NCBI RefSeq assembly: GCF_965638725.1
Contig: NC_134963.1
Coordinates: 10,072,501-10,136,500, forward strand
DNA length: 64,000 bases
Reading direction: 5' to 3'
Origin: Aptenodytes patagonicus
Lineage: Eukaryota; Chordata; Aves; Sphenisciformes; Spheniscidae
This document shows positions 6,352 through 20,440 of this stretch, in pieces. The stretch's first letter is position 1. The number at the start of each line of letters is the position of its first letter. The position numbers and the translations under genes are program-made. Below the pieces are notes generated by a model, which saw only the letters and a program-made list of their open reading frames with translations, ran no database searches and was not told the DNA's origin.

Positions 6352-9300
6352 ATCCAGCCTATTTCTTAGAAGTAGCAGTCCTGTGTGATAAGTGAATCAT
6401 GCGCTTTCCACGTTGTCTGATGAAGGACATCACTGTACTGTCATGGGTTAGTGTCAGATCTGAGATATCTTGGGCGCAGACAAGTAGAAGTTTTGTAGGT
6501 AGAAAGCCTAGAAATACTATGCACATGGGAATGCAGCTGTTCAGCAACGTGCAAGCAGCGATACACAACCACCGAGGGCACTGGGTTTGTTTTGAAATGT
6601 CGACCTTAGCTCGGTGCCCAAAGCTTTCCATGCTGTGCTCGTGGCAGTTGCCCACGACCTGAGTAGTTATGAAATGTTGAAACTTCGGCTACTTAACGTT
6701 TCTTTCTGAAATCCATTTGTCCATTGACTTTAAAGTAGTTAAGATGTTAAACAGTAAAGGGAAAAAATGAGCTTTAAAAGTTCAAAGGCACTGGTGTGCT
6801 GGTTTGGCATTACTCCAATATTGGAGTTCTGCCAGGCCTTCATGATACAAAGAACAAACTCCACATTTATAAGTTTGTGTTTGTTCTTTCCTTACTCGCT
6901 GCAGCATGACATTTAGTTAAGGCTGAGAGTTCACCTTTCTACTTTGACACCTGTGTGAAAAATATGGCGACTTTTTGATAAGCCTTTTAGTTTGAGTGCA
7001 AAAAAGTTGTTTGTTCTGGTCCTGCTAAGCCCCTCAGATACCCGTCATTGAAAACTACCTGCTTCTCCTTTGTATGTCGCTTCTGGGTTTGGGCTCATGT
7101 TTCTTCTATAATTCTAATTCCCAATTAAAAACTTTACTGTTTTCTAACAAAATGCAGATCCAGTATTAATATCTTTTTCTGATTTCAGACATTCATTTCA
7201 AGTAAGTTGCCCTTTTTTACAACAAACAAAAATGTTGAACAGGCTGCCCCTGCTTGTGCTGCTTTGTGATATTTATAGCTGTACTGCTGAGACTAGCCAT
7301 GATGTGATTTATCATATAGATATCCAGATTTCTTAGCATTATGGCAGAAGAAAAATCCTAACTTTCTGTCTGTATGTGATTTAATTTTCCTATTTAATTT
7401 TATATGGTACCAGAGCAAAACTATCTTTTTCCTTTTGCAACAAACAATTGTGATTGTGAATAAACTTCAGAAGTGCGGAGACATATATACTAGTAGTGGT
7501 ACATGAGCGACTTCTCAGTGATATGTGACCAGGCACAAAACTGGAAGCTGCCCTTGACACTGGTGGTGTCCACTCTTACTGAATATAATAAGGGCATCCA
7601 TTAACATGTCTAGCGTTGGCAGTAATAGCTGGCAAAAGAAGGGCATGACACCCTGCAGTCTAGTCCTGTTGAATAATTTTAGTAGCATTGCTAAAACTAG
7701 CTGTGAAGTAGTTACTGAGAATACATTTAGGCTCACAAATATTATGTTACTACCATTATGATACATAAAGTCTTCTATGAAATATATGGTTAAGTCACTG
7801 GGTAAAAGAGTGGCAAAGAAAAGTTCAATAAAGCTGGTCTTGCACTGAGACACCCTTTCAGAAAGCTTTAATTAAAAGACTTCAAGTTTAATTCTGATTT
7901 CCACCTTTTTTTTTTTTCAAACTCACTGTTACACATTCTGGTTTTTGTATTTTTCTTTTTTTCAGTCATTGGATTCAAGCCTGTGATCCACATGACAGTG
8001 CTCTAGTTACTCAGGAATGCTTCTCACCCTGCCTTTTAGTTCAGCACCACCATCGATCTAAAGGACGTGCCGATGAGGATACTGTTGGCTGTCCTGCCAG
8101 AAACATTAGTTCCTGCTAACATAGTTTTATGTTGTATGTTCCAGGTGGCAAACCCACCAAAGGAAATCGTTTTGTTTAACGAAGGTGGAGAGGCTTTGCC
8201 CTTGTGTAATATCAGATACAGAGAAAGAAATATGAGTTGAATGTTATCTACATATGAAAAAAGGGGGAATAGAGGGAAAGAAAATGGAAGAAGAAGGTGT
8301 AGAGAAAAGATAGTTTAACTAACAAGCATAGTCTGAGAAAGAGCTTGTTTGCACAATGTGCGTCTGAAAACACTTGGGAGGTGGCCCAGGGCCCCAAGCT
8401 TGTGTCAACAGCTGGAATATTCCCAGATCTGTATCAATAGCTGATTAAATGAGAAAGGGAACTGTTCTGCAGCCTAAAATGAGGTTATTCCAAACCTGTA
8501 ATGTTTGTAATGAACTTTGTATTCATTTTACTTATTCTTAAATTTCATCATTGCACATTGGGATTCCAGAGCACATCTCAAAATTCTGATGCTCTCAGTC
8601 TTAAGGTGGAAAGTAACCATTACCTTTCTATAAGAGACTGCTAACCTAGTTGCTGAGTTCATTGTCAGTTGGAGCAGGGGAAGAGTTTCACTTCAGCCAC
8701 TTTGTTCAGTTGCCTGGGGTACTGGCAACACTTCCTTCTAGTCTTAACAGTTCAGGCTTTTTGGAAACATACATGGGGTTCATGCTGCTCCTCTTGCTCT
8801 GAGTGGAAGGGTCACTCTTGCTTGCTGTAGTGGGTGGGGACAATTTACAGGCAACATGATGATAAAGGATATAGCACTTTTCAGCAGTCTGGCAAGCCTA
8901 GTAGGAACAACGACATACCTTTTCTTCAGCAAAAAGGTGATACTCCTATAGTACGAGGAATTATGCAGAATCTGTATCCTTTGCCTACCGCATGGAGCTG
9001 CTAACCTATCCGCATGCTGTAGGACGTGACGTTGGCTTTGCCTTCTCTTAACACTGCCACAAGCAAGTCCTGCAGAAAGGTGATTTTTTGCTCAGCTATC
9101 ATCCCTTCTCCCTTAATACTTATTATTGAGACTCTGCCTCATTGGCCTCTATGATTGTTTCCAGTGTACCACCAGGAAAGTGTGGAAAAGACCCAGTGAG
9201 TCCAACTTTAAACCCTGACTCTCCTGCAAGCATCTTACAAACATGTACCTTGCATTCCAGTTCCTTGTTGTCGTGTTCCACCCACATGCACTCCTGGTAC

Positions 9301-10309
9301 CTGTTACTACCCAGAATTACAAGGAACAGTGGGTAGGTCTGCCTCAGGTCCATCTTAGATCTGTGTAGTGGGCAACAGGCATAGACTGGTGATTCTTTGA
9401 TGTGACTCAGTCCTCTGACCTAGCTGCTTTTGTGGTGAGGGAGAGATCTCATCACACTTGTACCTCGAATACCTCCTGTTACAACTCTTCTTCCAATACC
9501 TTCAGAACTTCATGCTGGAGTTCTGTCTGTGTTTTCCCCACAGTGGTGGTGTAGCCACTACAGGCAGCATCAGTTGTCTCAGGCAGCATATATCTTGTGA
9601 CAGAGATCACGTGCCCTCATAGTAGGCTTCTCTGTCTCCCCAGCCCAACAGAACTAGTTCTCCCATCACCACAGTCAAGGAAGCCTTGCTTCTGATTCAC
9701 AAGAGAAGTCTGAGTTAACTCCGACGATGCTGTTAGTGTTTCTGGAACAAAGATATTCTGAAAGTTGGCTAGAGGTTGGGCCTTTTACAAGGCCTTTCTT
9801 CAGGAAAAGAGGGTCTCCCTTCACAGCCATTGGAGTTCCCAGCAGCCACAGGCACTGAAGCTCACCTTGGAGCTCCTCTAGGCAGTTTACTAGCTTTGCC
9901 TACATTCAAAGAGGTTGTGCCCTATTCCAGGTTTAGTGGTAGCTTAGTAGCAGTAAATTTCATGCAGTACCTCATAGAAAAGGCACGTGGGAAGCACACT
10001 TCCCAAAGACCAGTTGTAGATGCAAGTATAGCAACCGATTAACTTAATTTTTAAAAAATATGAACCTCCGTTGTTGCCCTCTCCTGTGGTAACCTTTCTG
10101 AATCACAGATTTTTTGGCAGCAAAATCATCTCATGCTTCATGGGTTCTAACATTTTGTGTGTGCAATTCCTTTTTTTAATGTTACAGAATACAAGATGTC
10201 AGATTTTTCTTAACAAGGTCTAATGATATGTCATCTCTTTTTGGAGTGGTAGCAGTAAATTTAAGATTAAGCAACCTATATAAAGAGCTCAGAATGTTCC
10301 TTGAATCTA
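6352..10309. other. Intergenic DNA, no feature recognised
   Basis: No exon, RNA gene or repeat that I can name. The open frames present (for example 7515-7853 minus and 9776-10042 plus) are short and carry no recognisable domain. Confidence 0.5.
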
Positions 10310-10560
10310 CATAGTATCTTCTTTTCCCTGAATTTCACTTGCGTTTTAATTCCCATTTGCTTAATTTTGTTAGATTCCTCTGAAACTCAAGAATTCTCTG
10401 GTATCAGGCAAGACCAGAAATTAACTAACATATATAATTCTGTAGCAGTTGCAATTTTTTGCCAAATTACTACTTTTTCCAGAAAACTGACATGCTTATT
10501 AAACAGCAGAGGTCTCAGTGTAGAGGCAGCCTGCTAATCCCCACTCTCATCTGAAAGTTG
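10310..10560 (-). mobile_element. Decayed ancient CR1/L3-type LINE fragment
   Basis: On the plus strand, segments such as GAATTTCACTTGC, TTTTTTGCCAAATTAC, TTTTTCCAGAAAAC and GCTTATTAAACAGCA follow in order the reverse complement of the reverse-transcriptase region of old amniote CR1/L3-type LINEs as I remember them. The copy is heavily mutated with no open frame. Recognition is from memory of the consensus, so edges are approximate. Confidence 0.55.
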
Positions 10561-13500
10561 ATCTCCCACTGTCACAGAATGCTGATTATAAAGGGAAAGC
10601 CTACAAGGACATTCCAGTATTTTGAGATAACGATCTCTTGATTTGATTTGTTCTGTCAGACTGAGAACTAAATTTCTCTTGCACATTCAGAGACTGGAGC
10701 ACACCACTCATGGGAATTTAAAAGAAGACAAGATATCCACACCACAGTAAATGGAAAGGCTTGCTTCCCGGCAACCCTGTGCTACTAGTTCTGTAAAAAT
10801 GAAACATTACTGGAAAGCTTTACAAACATTGGTCATGTAAACAGATCTTTATACATAGCGACTGGATGCCCTTGGGAGGATTTATGTCATCTGCCAGTCC
10901 CTGAGAGATGCCACCTGGGAATCAAGCAGCATTGGATCAGCTGGCCAGGGAAGCAGGCTCAGGTCAGGGAATCTGTTTGGTGTGTGCCCCAGCTTGCTGA
11001 TACGTGAAGAAATCCCACAGGTCAAGGGGAGGCTGTGGTTGTTCAGTGTCTTACTTTGGGCCCTTTGCTTTGTTGTTCTGGCTTCTGTTTCCAACCAACT
11101 TGGTTGACGTTGAGCCCATCCCCTTCCCACACCATTCCTCTATCCTTGACTCTACTTCATTGCATGGATTCCCTTTCCCTTTAAAAGGTCTAGCTGTTGG
11201 CATCTCTGGTGCTTGGCTGTGGTTTGTCTGACTGTAATACCTATTTCCGTGCCGTAGTCCTACTTCAGCTCTGGCTATTTTCTTTCTAGCTTGGTCCCAA
11301 GCAGTGTTCCCCTGCAAAGTTCTCTTCATAGTGCTGGTGGGAAAATGTGCACCAGAGAGTTGTGCAGATTATGCAGGATTTGGAGGTTCTGGAAGATGCC
11401 ATATTGTAACATCATTTCCAAATGTGATTAAGGTCTTGGCTAAACTAGAAGATAGAGTTGTACACTGTGAGTTCTGTCTTTAGATGTGGTGTAACTTGAG
11501 AGGTATTGTGTCCACCTTTGTACATTGATGCATGGTGATACATCGGTGGTGGTAGTCACAAGTGAAAGAAGAAAGGTAAAGGTACTACACTTAGTTGAGA
11601 CAATGCAGCAAGTGTGTCATTGGGGGTGATGTTGCAGAATGTGCTTGGGCAATACAAGAGAGGCTGAGCTTGCTGTTGTGCTGTCCTAGTGAACTGACAG
11701 CCTGCGTCCTGGATTCTGTGTAAGTATTTCACATGTTGAGCAAGCTCTCTGAGGAAAACAGCCAACTGTTGAAATCTCACATGCCTAAAAGCTCCTGTTC
11801 CGGTAAGTTCTTCTTTGTTTGCACATCCTGGTTCAGAACTGGAACCTCTTCTTGGAAGATACTCTGGGAGGTAAACAACTGTGCTTAGGAAAACTTGATG
11901 TCTGCTTCCTATTGGCAGAAGCTAGCTCTTCTTTGGAGCAGTGCCAGCTTTTGGAAGGAAATACCTTCTCTTATTTCTTAGTCATTCCCTAGGCTTTGAA
12001 ATTCCTTTAGAAGTTCCGAGCCCCTGCGAGTCCTGGCAGCTTTCTTGTTTTGTAATTTTGAAACGATTTCCTTATATTCTTCCGTTTGGGTGCCTTCACC
12101 TAGTTCTGCATTTTGTACGCAGAAGCCTGCCTCCAGCTGTCGTAAGAGACGCGGTGTGAAAAGAGGCAGAGGAAAGTTACTGGGAAATGTCAAGTTAGGA
12201 ATCAGTTCTGTCTCAACATAGGTTCAGCATGACCCAAAATGTGAGGGGTGTTGTCAGAATCGTCTGTCTCCTGCCTCATACATTTTTGATTTGCTGAATG
12301 CTCTGAGGGCACAGGGTAACAGCTGCTGTTCACAGAAGGACGAGTCCATTATGTTTCCTTTCTGGTAGCCTCATTTATTTCCTCTGTTAGCACTTGACTT
12401 CAATGATAACTCTTATGTAAATGGTCAGGGACAGTTGAAGCCCTTTATATACTAATTAAATAGATCATATGCTAGTACTTGAATGTGGAAAATGCAGTGC
12501 TTTAAGGTGATTAATTAAAAGTGCCAGTCAGATCTTGTAACCGAGTCTTTAATACAATAGATAACCTAAGATGAAATGGAGTATATAGTTGCTTAACTCA
12601 CCTTTGCATGAATGAATCAGTTGTTACTGTAGTAATTCCTTCATTTTAGCCAGTCACATTTTAAGAATGTTTTTTGCTTTTGGTAGTCAGAAGTGGTGAA
12701 ATCTGTTTGTTGGCTTTAATCATAGGAGTACTTCATATTGCAGGATTTATCCATTGCAATTCGTATTAGTAGCTGATAGATTATACACTTTAATCATGTG
12801 CTTCAAATTTATTTTGTGTTGTTTACCTATCGTTCACTTTAAATAGTGTAATGCTTGAAGTAGAGCCACATGAACAGCAACTTGTACCATATATTTACTC
12901 CAGAAACACTAATAACAGTGTTGAATTAAATACATAAGTGTCAATATTTAGCTTGTATGTAAATATGATTTCCAGAAATATGTAGGGTATGTTATTTACA
13001 CGTTATTTACATTGGATGCTTCTTCAATATTATGAGCGAAGGAACTGCTAAGCACTGACATAATGAACATGTAAAATTAACAGTAATCTAGGATTTAGTG
13101 GGGTTGTAACTGGAAGTGAGTAGAGATGATACAGAGCAACCAGGGGGGCAAGAGCACAGTGAAAGACATTTGCATAGATGCATTTGAGGGTACTTCTGGC
13201 AGAATGAATGGATATTGAGAATCTTGGAAAATATAGCTCCAAATTTTTTCTAGATTAATTCCGTTCCCATCTGTCCTTGCAGAGGGGATGATCAAACAGC
13301 ATATAGCAACAATTTCCTAAGGTTATTTCTTAGTATTCTTTTTTCTTTCTTTGGTAACATGATCTGCTGTGCCTGCATGCTTGGTGAGGACCCTGAAGGA
13401 GTGCATCATGCATGTCTGTACTGTGTTCCAACTCTCATGTAAACTTGTACTGCATATTGGACAATAGTTTGCAAAAAGAAAAGGCTGCAGTTATCTAAAT

Positions 13501-16500
13501 AAAGGTATTTTTAGTGCAATTTAACATATTTCAGTTTTACAGGCCTGATTCATTATTATCTTTTCCCTTCTAGTAGACAATTACATGTACAGAGAGAGTG
13601 AAGGGTTCCCAAATCAGAATGTTTCCCCTTCATACAGATTTAAAAGACTACACATTGTTTAGGACACTGGAAACCTTAAATTTTCAAACATTAACAGGGA
13701 ATTTTGTTCACAAGTAATTTTTATAATTAAAGTTGTCATGGCTAGTCTGTTGGTTAATTTGGATTGCTTCAATGCTGGTTTACTTGGCTAAATTGTGTTT
13801 CCAAACTTTAAATAGCAAGAGGCAAAGCCACAGCTGCATGGTACTTTTTCTTAACATAAATCTCCACTGACTTTTCTTTTTCAGTCTTTAATTGAACTGA
13901 CAAGTTACAATAGTTTGTTACATAAATTTAGAATAATTGATGATAATGATGAAAACATAGTTTCATAAATAAAAAAACATTTTGTCCATTACAGTTGGCT
14001 TTCTGTTCCCAATTGCAATAGTAAAGTTCGACTGCATGAAAATGAAAAGCTATGGGAGACATCTTTAATTCAAACTAATGTTTCGGGAGATATTTTGGCA
14101 TTTTACACATACTTGGTGTGTTTTGCCGAAGGGCAAAGGAACTCGCCTGGCTTTTTGAGTCTAGGAGGTCACCTACTGGTTGCTCTGCCTCAGTGCATCC
14201 CGACATCTCCTCCTGAGGTGCAACATCAGAAATGACCTAAGGAGTGCTGGAGATGGATCTCCGCGTATCAAAAGATGAAACGGTTGATGCTGCTTCAGGA
14301 ATGGAAACTCATCAAGCACTCAAGATACGTTTGAGTAAAGCTTTCAGTCAGTCCTAAGCCTTTGTTTGTGCTGTGCAGTCATGTCTCCAGAGGCGTAGAA
14401 TAACAATTTTACTTGGTGATGAAAAAGGGCAGGCAGGTACAAGGCCTTGAATTTACTGGAAAAAGGACATCTCTTGTTTCTGTTGCTTATTAGGAGGTAC
14501 AGCAATTTCATTTGCTTATGAAGTAAGCTGTAGTAGTATAGGCCTCTGCAGAGCATGATGTTAAAACATGTAGGGAACGTGGACAGTAGTCAGAGTTACC
14601 AGTTACAGAAATCATCTGGAAAGGCAGATGTGGGAGTGTGAATGAGACACACAGCTCTCCTTATCCTTCCTGCGGACACTTGGTCTGCTATGAGGACTTC
14701 TCAGATACAGCCTGCTGTGAAAAGAAGGATCTCAAGTTTGATTTAAGAAATGCTTTAATGAAAACTCTCTGTTCATCAAAACCTCATTCTCGTTGTGCAG
14801 AACTCTCTGGTATGAGGTTGCTTCTGATTCCCATTTAAAACTAGCGTAGATGTCACCACACTGCACCGTGCAATGAAGGTATGTCCTGAATCCCTCTATG
14901 ACGTTCTTTAATCTACAAAAAGGGACCTCTGACACAGCACCTGCTTCTTAAACTCGAGTGTCATAACAGCCCAGAATTCCAGGGTAAATGCTAAATAAAT
15001 ATCTGTAATGTAGGAGGAAGATGTTGAGTGAAGTAGTTTACAGTTATACAATGGGACCTTTTTCCTTCACTTCAGTGTACCAGTTTGATTGAAGCAAAAG
15101 GCAGACACTTCTACCTTTAGGTGGAACAGATATAAATAGAACTGTATCTCAACACAAATTGGCTTCAAAGGGAAATTGCTAGTCTCAGTTAAAACAAACG
15201 TTTATAACACTCATAAACCATTATAAAGAATACTTAGAATACTTTGACTAATTTTTAAACAGGAGTTATCAACAAATCCACTGGTACTACCCAGACTTTC
15301 TTATTTGGGTGGTGTTTAAAACATAATGGTTTATCATAATTCTTCCATTTTAATCCAGGTGTATTCGCATGTTTCTTCTTGATTAGTCAGTGATGTTTTT
15401 CTCAGTTTCTCTTGTGTCTCATCTGGACTTTGAAAGGAAAGACAGTGTCTTAAGCATGGGTGAACAAATGAATCACTATGATCAAGCTGGCATGTGAATT
15501 TATAACCTAGAAGTGTTTGAGGTAACTGTGTGTATGTTTCTATTCTCTAGTTAATGTGAGGTAATCTCATGCCCACAGTTATTTCATGGTAAGTTGCTCA
15601 TGTGCCCACATTCTCAATCCTTCCCCAAGTGCTTTGGAGCAATAGGCGTCACTTAGGAATTAGCACGCCTGTCTGCAGGCATCATGCACAGCCTGATTTT
15701 TCCAATTAAATGTGTTTCAGAATTAGTATTTGAAATCTAACGCAGAAGTGAGATATTATTGTTCTTAACTGAGGGAGGAAGGAGATGATTCCTTAACGGA
15801 CCTCGTTAGTATAAAACGAATGCATTACATGGGTTACTGATAGGTGCAAGCTGGCACTTACTTACACAACTGTTTCTAACTGTCAGAGCAGTAAAGTTCC
15901 TCAATAATCACAGTAGTGAAGGTGATCCCTTTTAAGGGGGAATTTGATTACTTTAGAACCAGGATTGAAATTTTGTGTCCATAATAACAGAAATCTGGGT
16001 TTGTTGACCCAGGTTCTTACCAGGCCTAAGCCTCCTTCCCACAGACTTTCTCCCCAGCACTCAAACAGCGCATTGTAACACAGGGATTACGTGAACACAG
16101 AGCAGCATATCTCCGTTAGAGGAAGCCCTCAAATTCTGTGGTAAGTGTAAAGAGCAAAGGGAAGATCTCCCCCCGACTCTGTCAGGAGGGCCAGGGCGGG
16201 CAGCGCTGCAATGAGCCGGATAGCACTCCCACCCACCTGCAGACCTGCCTGTGGGATGGTCACGCCTGGGCTCTTTAACCCCAGAGCGACTCGGAATTGT
16301 GTGCTTAAAAGCAGTTTTTCACGGGTTGCAAAAGATTATTGACTGCAGTATAAAATATTTAGTGGTGTAGCCTTTCCGGCCTTCTTTCGGCTACTGGTTG
16401 TAATCTGTTCATATGTAAACAAAGTTTTCATTTTATTCCACTACTCTGTGAGATTGCACACTCAAGCACAGAAAAACTGAAACTGTTTTTCACTGCTCAT

Positions 16501-18600
16501 GTTCTCCTGCTTCATAGGGATATGTTAAGCACTTTTATGGAAAATACGTCGTAGTCAGACTGTGTTTTAATGAGTCTTTTAGTTTGGTTGATTAAAAGTA
16601 ACTGTATTAACATAAGGAACTAAGATTTCTATACACTTGTTCTTTCTCTAATTCCTTGCCTAGTCTCAAATACCATAAAGTGCTTCAGTGATGTGTGTCT
16701 GTTTAACGAGGAAGTGCAGTAAATAGGACAATAGAAGGTTAATAGAAATAATGGGATGAAATTCTGATTGTTTCAAAGTTAGTGGAGCAAGGCTTTTGCT
16801 CACAGAATGAGGCCAGAAAGAATTTCCTGTGGCTATCTAAGTTTCTTATAATACAGGTACATATAGTTTCAAAAAAAGATTCTTTCATCAAGCCTAAATG
16901 TCATGTCTTGAACTAAAAGAAAGTATGGTCTTACTTGTTTATTAATAACTCAAATGATAAAAAAATTACCATAATTGCTCGCTAAGCTGCAATAGTAACC
17001 TGTTGCCTTGTTTAAAATGGACCCTATCTGCAGCTTGAATTTATAAAGCTTTAGTTTTCAGCCAAATTCATTTGGCTGCTTTTCCTGTCTGGACAGACAA
17101 TCCATGGGACCATGGTCAGATTACTACTTTAGTTTTACTTGAATAAGCTGAGTAGGTTGAGCTTCCTGGACTTGGCTGCTCCTCGGGCCACGGAACTAAA
17201 ATGCGCCTTGGTGTTCTGTTAAATACGACTAGTTCAGTATCCCTTGAATGGCTTGACTACATGCTCTTTTCTAGGGATCTTTTGCTTACCTTGCAATTTT
17301 GCAAAGTAAGTCTTTTTATTGTTTAAATGAATATGGTGACAAGTGTGATGATTAGATTTAATGAGATTTGCATTTCTAATCATGGTTATTTTTATGCAGT
17401 ATTGACTGGCACTGTAATATCATGGATTTGATTACTTAGTAATAAGTCAAGACTAAAGTAGTTCCTGGTATGAATCAAATGTCTGGACTTTGTTTTAGTT
17501 TTGTTTTTCTTATTTGTGCTGCCACTACACTGACTTCTTTCAGATTGCACCTTGTGTTCCTTGGTGTGACTGAGGGAATAATTGATCTTATTGACTCGAC
17601 AGAGTATGTGGGTACTTCATAAAATTGCATCAAGAATAAATTTTCTTAAATCATGAAACCAGTTATTTATCAAACATAGTCAATTTTAATTATTCAGAGT
17701 TGGGTCAAAATACCATCTCACTCCAGCCCACTATCCTGGAGAAACTTCAAGTCTTCTATTTTGGAATCACTGAATTTCCTTACAGAAGTGCATCTCTCCT
17801 GTATCATCACAGCATTGCCATGAAAACTAGTAATATGCCCCAGCTTTCAGGAAATGCTGTCAACACTGTAAGATTAACTATTGTTTTAAATGAGATAACT
17901 GGGCTGCCTTTGCAAGTTGTTTACTTTGTCATAGTTATAGCAGCAGCCTGGAACCCTGATTGTTGTCTAACAACTTGAAGATGTATCCACTTGTATATAA
18001 TCCTTTTTATGTTCATTATGTCGATGCTCAGCTCTTTCAGCATCTTATTTAGTACCATTGATAGCTCAACACTTTAGCTGGAATTCCCTTGGTGACTTGT
18101 CACTTGGTCCTCTGTGTCGGCTGACAGTTCTCCCAGGACATTACGCCTGTTCATCTGCCTACCATCCATACTGGATCTGATCATAACCTTTCTACTGCAT
18201 ATAAAAGCCTGATGATGCTTTTGTGACTATCAAAGATGAGAGGAAGATACGAGGTGTTTTGTAGTCATCACTGATTCTTTAATTGCCTTTATAGAATAGA
18301 TAGGTAGGAGGATAAGAAGCAATTGTGTATGATCTGAATTAATCTGTGAAGCACTGGCAGGCTAAACTGCCGTCCTTTCCATCAGCACTTCTACAGTGGT
18401 GAGAATTGATGGAAACCAGTTTTTCCAGGAATAAAATTTCTGATCATCTGTTGTCATTGTGAAGAAAAGAAGGAAATGAGGACCAGGTTGTTCTACCAAA
18501 ATATAATCCATTTTTTCACATAGTGCTTATTCTCAGCCACAGTTCCCATTTGTCCCTGTATGTTCAGAACACTTGTGTTAATTGGAGACAGCAGTGGTGG
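10561..18600. other. Intergenic DNA, no feature recognised
   Basis: AT-richer sequence with no exon, RNA gene or nameable repeat. Short open frames show no domain. It may contain regulatory elements of XBP1 or ZNRF3, but nothing in the sequence alone marks them. Confidence 0.5.
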
Positions 18601-18670
18601 TTTGTTGGGGTTTTTTTGGTTTTGGGTTTTTTTTTTGGAGGGGGTGTTTGTTGTTTTGTTTTGTTTTTTT
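18601..18670. repeat. G/T-rich low-complexity tract
   Basis: A 70-bp stretch made almost only of T and G runs (TTTGTTGGGG, TTTTTTTGG, then TGTTTTGTTTTG-type units). It resembles the tract in XBP1 intron 4. No coding or element signature. Confidence 0.75.
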
Positions 18671-20309
18671 AAGTGGCAGCTTGTGAAACTTACATTGAAT
18701 ACCTGGTAGTTAAAGGGAAAAACAATCTCAGACCTCTCTATGTGGGTACAGTACTACCTGCAAATACTCACAGCCTAAATCTGAAAAGGTCATTGCTCAC
18801 CAGCGGGGGGAGTTAGTCACTGGACTCTGCAGCAACAGGTTGCCCTCACCTTGTAAATGGGTTTCCCATTGAAATGTAGCCACGCTGGGTTATCTAGTGT
18901 TATCAGATCACTTCTTGTAATAAATCATAGGAGTAAGAACCACCTTTTCTTACTATTTAACATATCTGAGCAGCCCCTTTTAAGAGATTTTCTTTTTTCT
19001 TTACAAAGTGGATGAAACTATGCTCTAAGCAAGGTCTGGCTGATACTGGAGACAATCTCAATTGAATTGAAATTCGAAATTCACAGTAACTGAAATACTT
19101 TTAATCCATGCTCATTGGTTAGTTTCTTTATTTCTTTGAAAAAGGGTCATGTTTTCCTCTGTTATGCTAGAATCTAAGACAATATATGAGGAAAAACAGT
19201 TTATTTAAAAATTCACATTATTACGGGCTGAAAGTTCGGTAAGTCTTTTGAGTTCTGATATTGCTGTACTTACCGCAAAATGGATCATCAGAGACTCACA
19301 GCATTGTAGATTGTCAGGAGGCTGGGTTTTGGTAATGCGTCTTAAGAAAACACTCAATTGAAAATGTCATCTGCTCTTTGCTATACTAATAACTGATACT
19401 AGGTTTCGGGGTGGGCCCCTCAGTACTGTAAGACAAACAAGTTAGGGCCAAAACAGCAGAGCTAAAGATGCTTTGTTTCCAAGATATTTGTTCTTAATAT
19501 CTCTGGGCCCCTGCCCTTATCACCTCCCTTCAATAACCTGAGTTCTTCTTCCCTTCCTTTCGCATTCCTTAAGCATCCTCATCAAGCAAAAGACAACATA
19601 TGCTGTGACTAATCTGCTGCTGTGCACGTACGTTTTTTTTCTGTCTACTGCCATGCAGAATGCGTAACAGCTGAACTCCACCAACCTCTGCCCCCCGCCC
19701 ACTGAGGGACACTATTCTGTACCAAACATTTACATGCACACACATTTACTTCATTGCAGTAGCAGTAACCCCTTAAAATGCAAATATAGTTACAAAAGCT
19801 TCATGTTAATTAAACGGGATACAATTAGAATGGATTCTTTTATTTTAAAAATGTGAAGTCCACACACTGTTCTTTGGACAGTAGAATTGAAAAAGCTCAG
19901 TTTGTTAGATGTTTTCCTGCTGCCCTAGCTTCCCCCATGTCCTTTTTGGATACTGCTGCAGTACCCAGAGTCCAGAGCCTCCGATTTTCACAAAATTTGC
20001 AAGTATGTACTGTCTTAAGACCTCTGTTCTGCCCTTAAGCTTGGTTAAAATTAGCTAATAGGTTCAGAAGAGCAGCAAGGCAGACAGGCGGATAGCATAT
20101 GTTTAATTTCATTATGAAATGAGGCTAAAAGAGGCTCTAGAAGGGATTCTCCAGTGTGCTGTATTTGTGGTTGACTGCACAGATGTGACAGAAAGCAGCT
20201 TTCAGACGCCTTCAGCCAAATGTATTTTCAATTACAGGGATGGCAGGACCAGGGAAGCTGGGTTCCTGCCTCATTTAATGGTGAGAATGGCTGAGTGGCT
20301 ACTCAATGT
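18671..20309. other. Intergenic DNA, no feature recognised
   Basis: Nothing identifiable on either strand. Confidence 0.45.
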
Positions 20310-20440
20310 TGTTTTCTTCTTGCCTGATGTGCAGAGCTATACTTCCTGCGCAATATTCCAGCTCTGCTCTCAGCACAAAATAATTAATTTTGTTTTGGCC
20401 TTTTTCTAGAACATTCATCGCAGTAGTATGTGGGTACTTC
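20310..20440 (-). mobile_element. Possible decayed CR1 fragment
   Basis: The plus strand reads GCGCAATATTCCAGC, then CTGCTCTCAGCA and TTTTGGCCTTTTTCTAG. This order fits the reverse complement of the CR1 ORF2 segment encoding HLEYC.QFW and the region around it, in its common avian form. The match is short and degenerate. Confidence 0.4.

Noticed and set aside
9123..9353. Complementary open frames on both strands near 9.1-9.35 kb
   Set aside because: Mutually antisense short frames without homology. At most one could be real, and nothing favours either.
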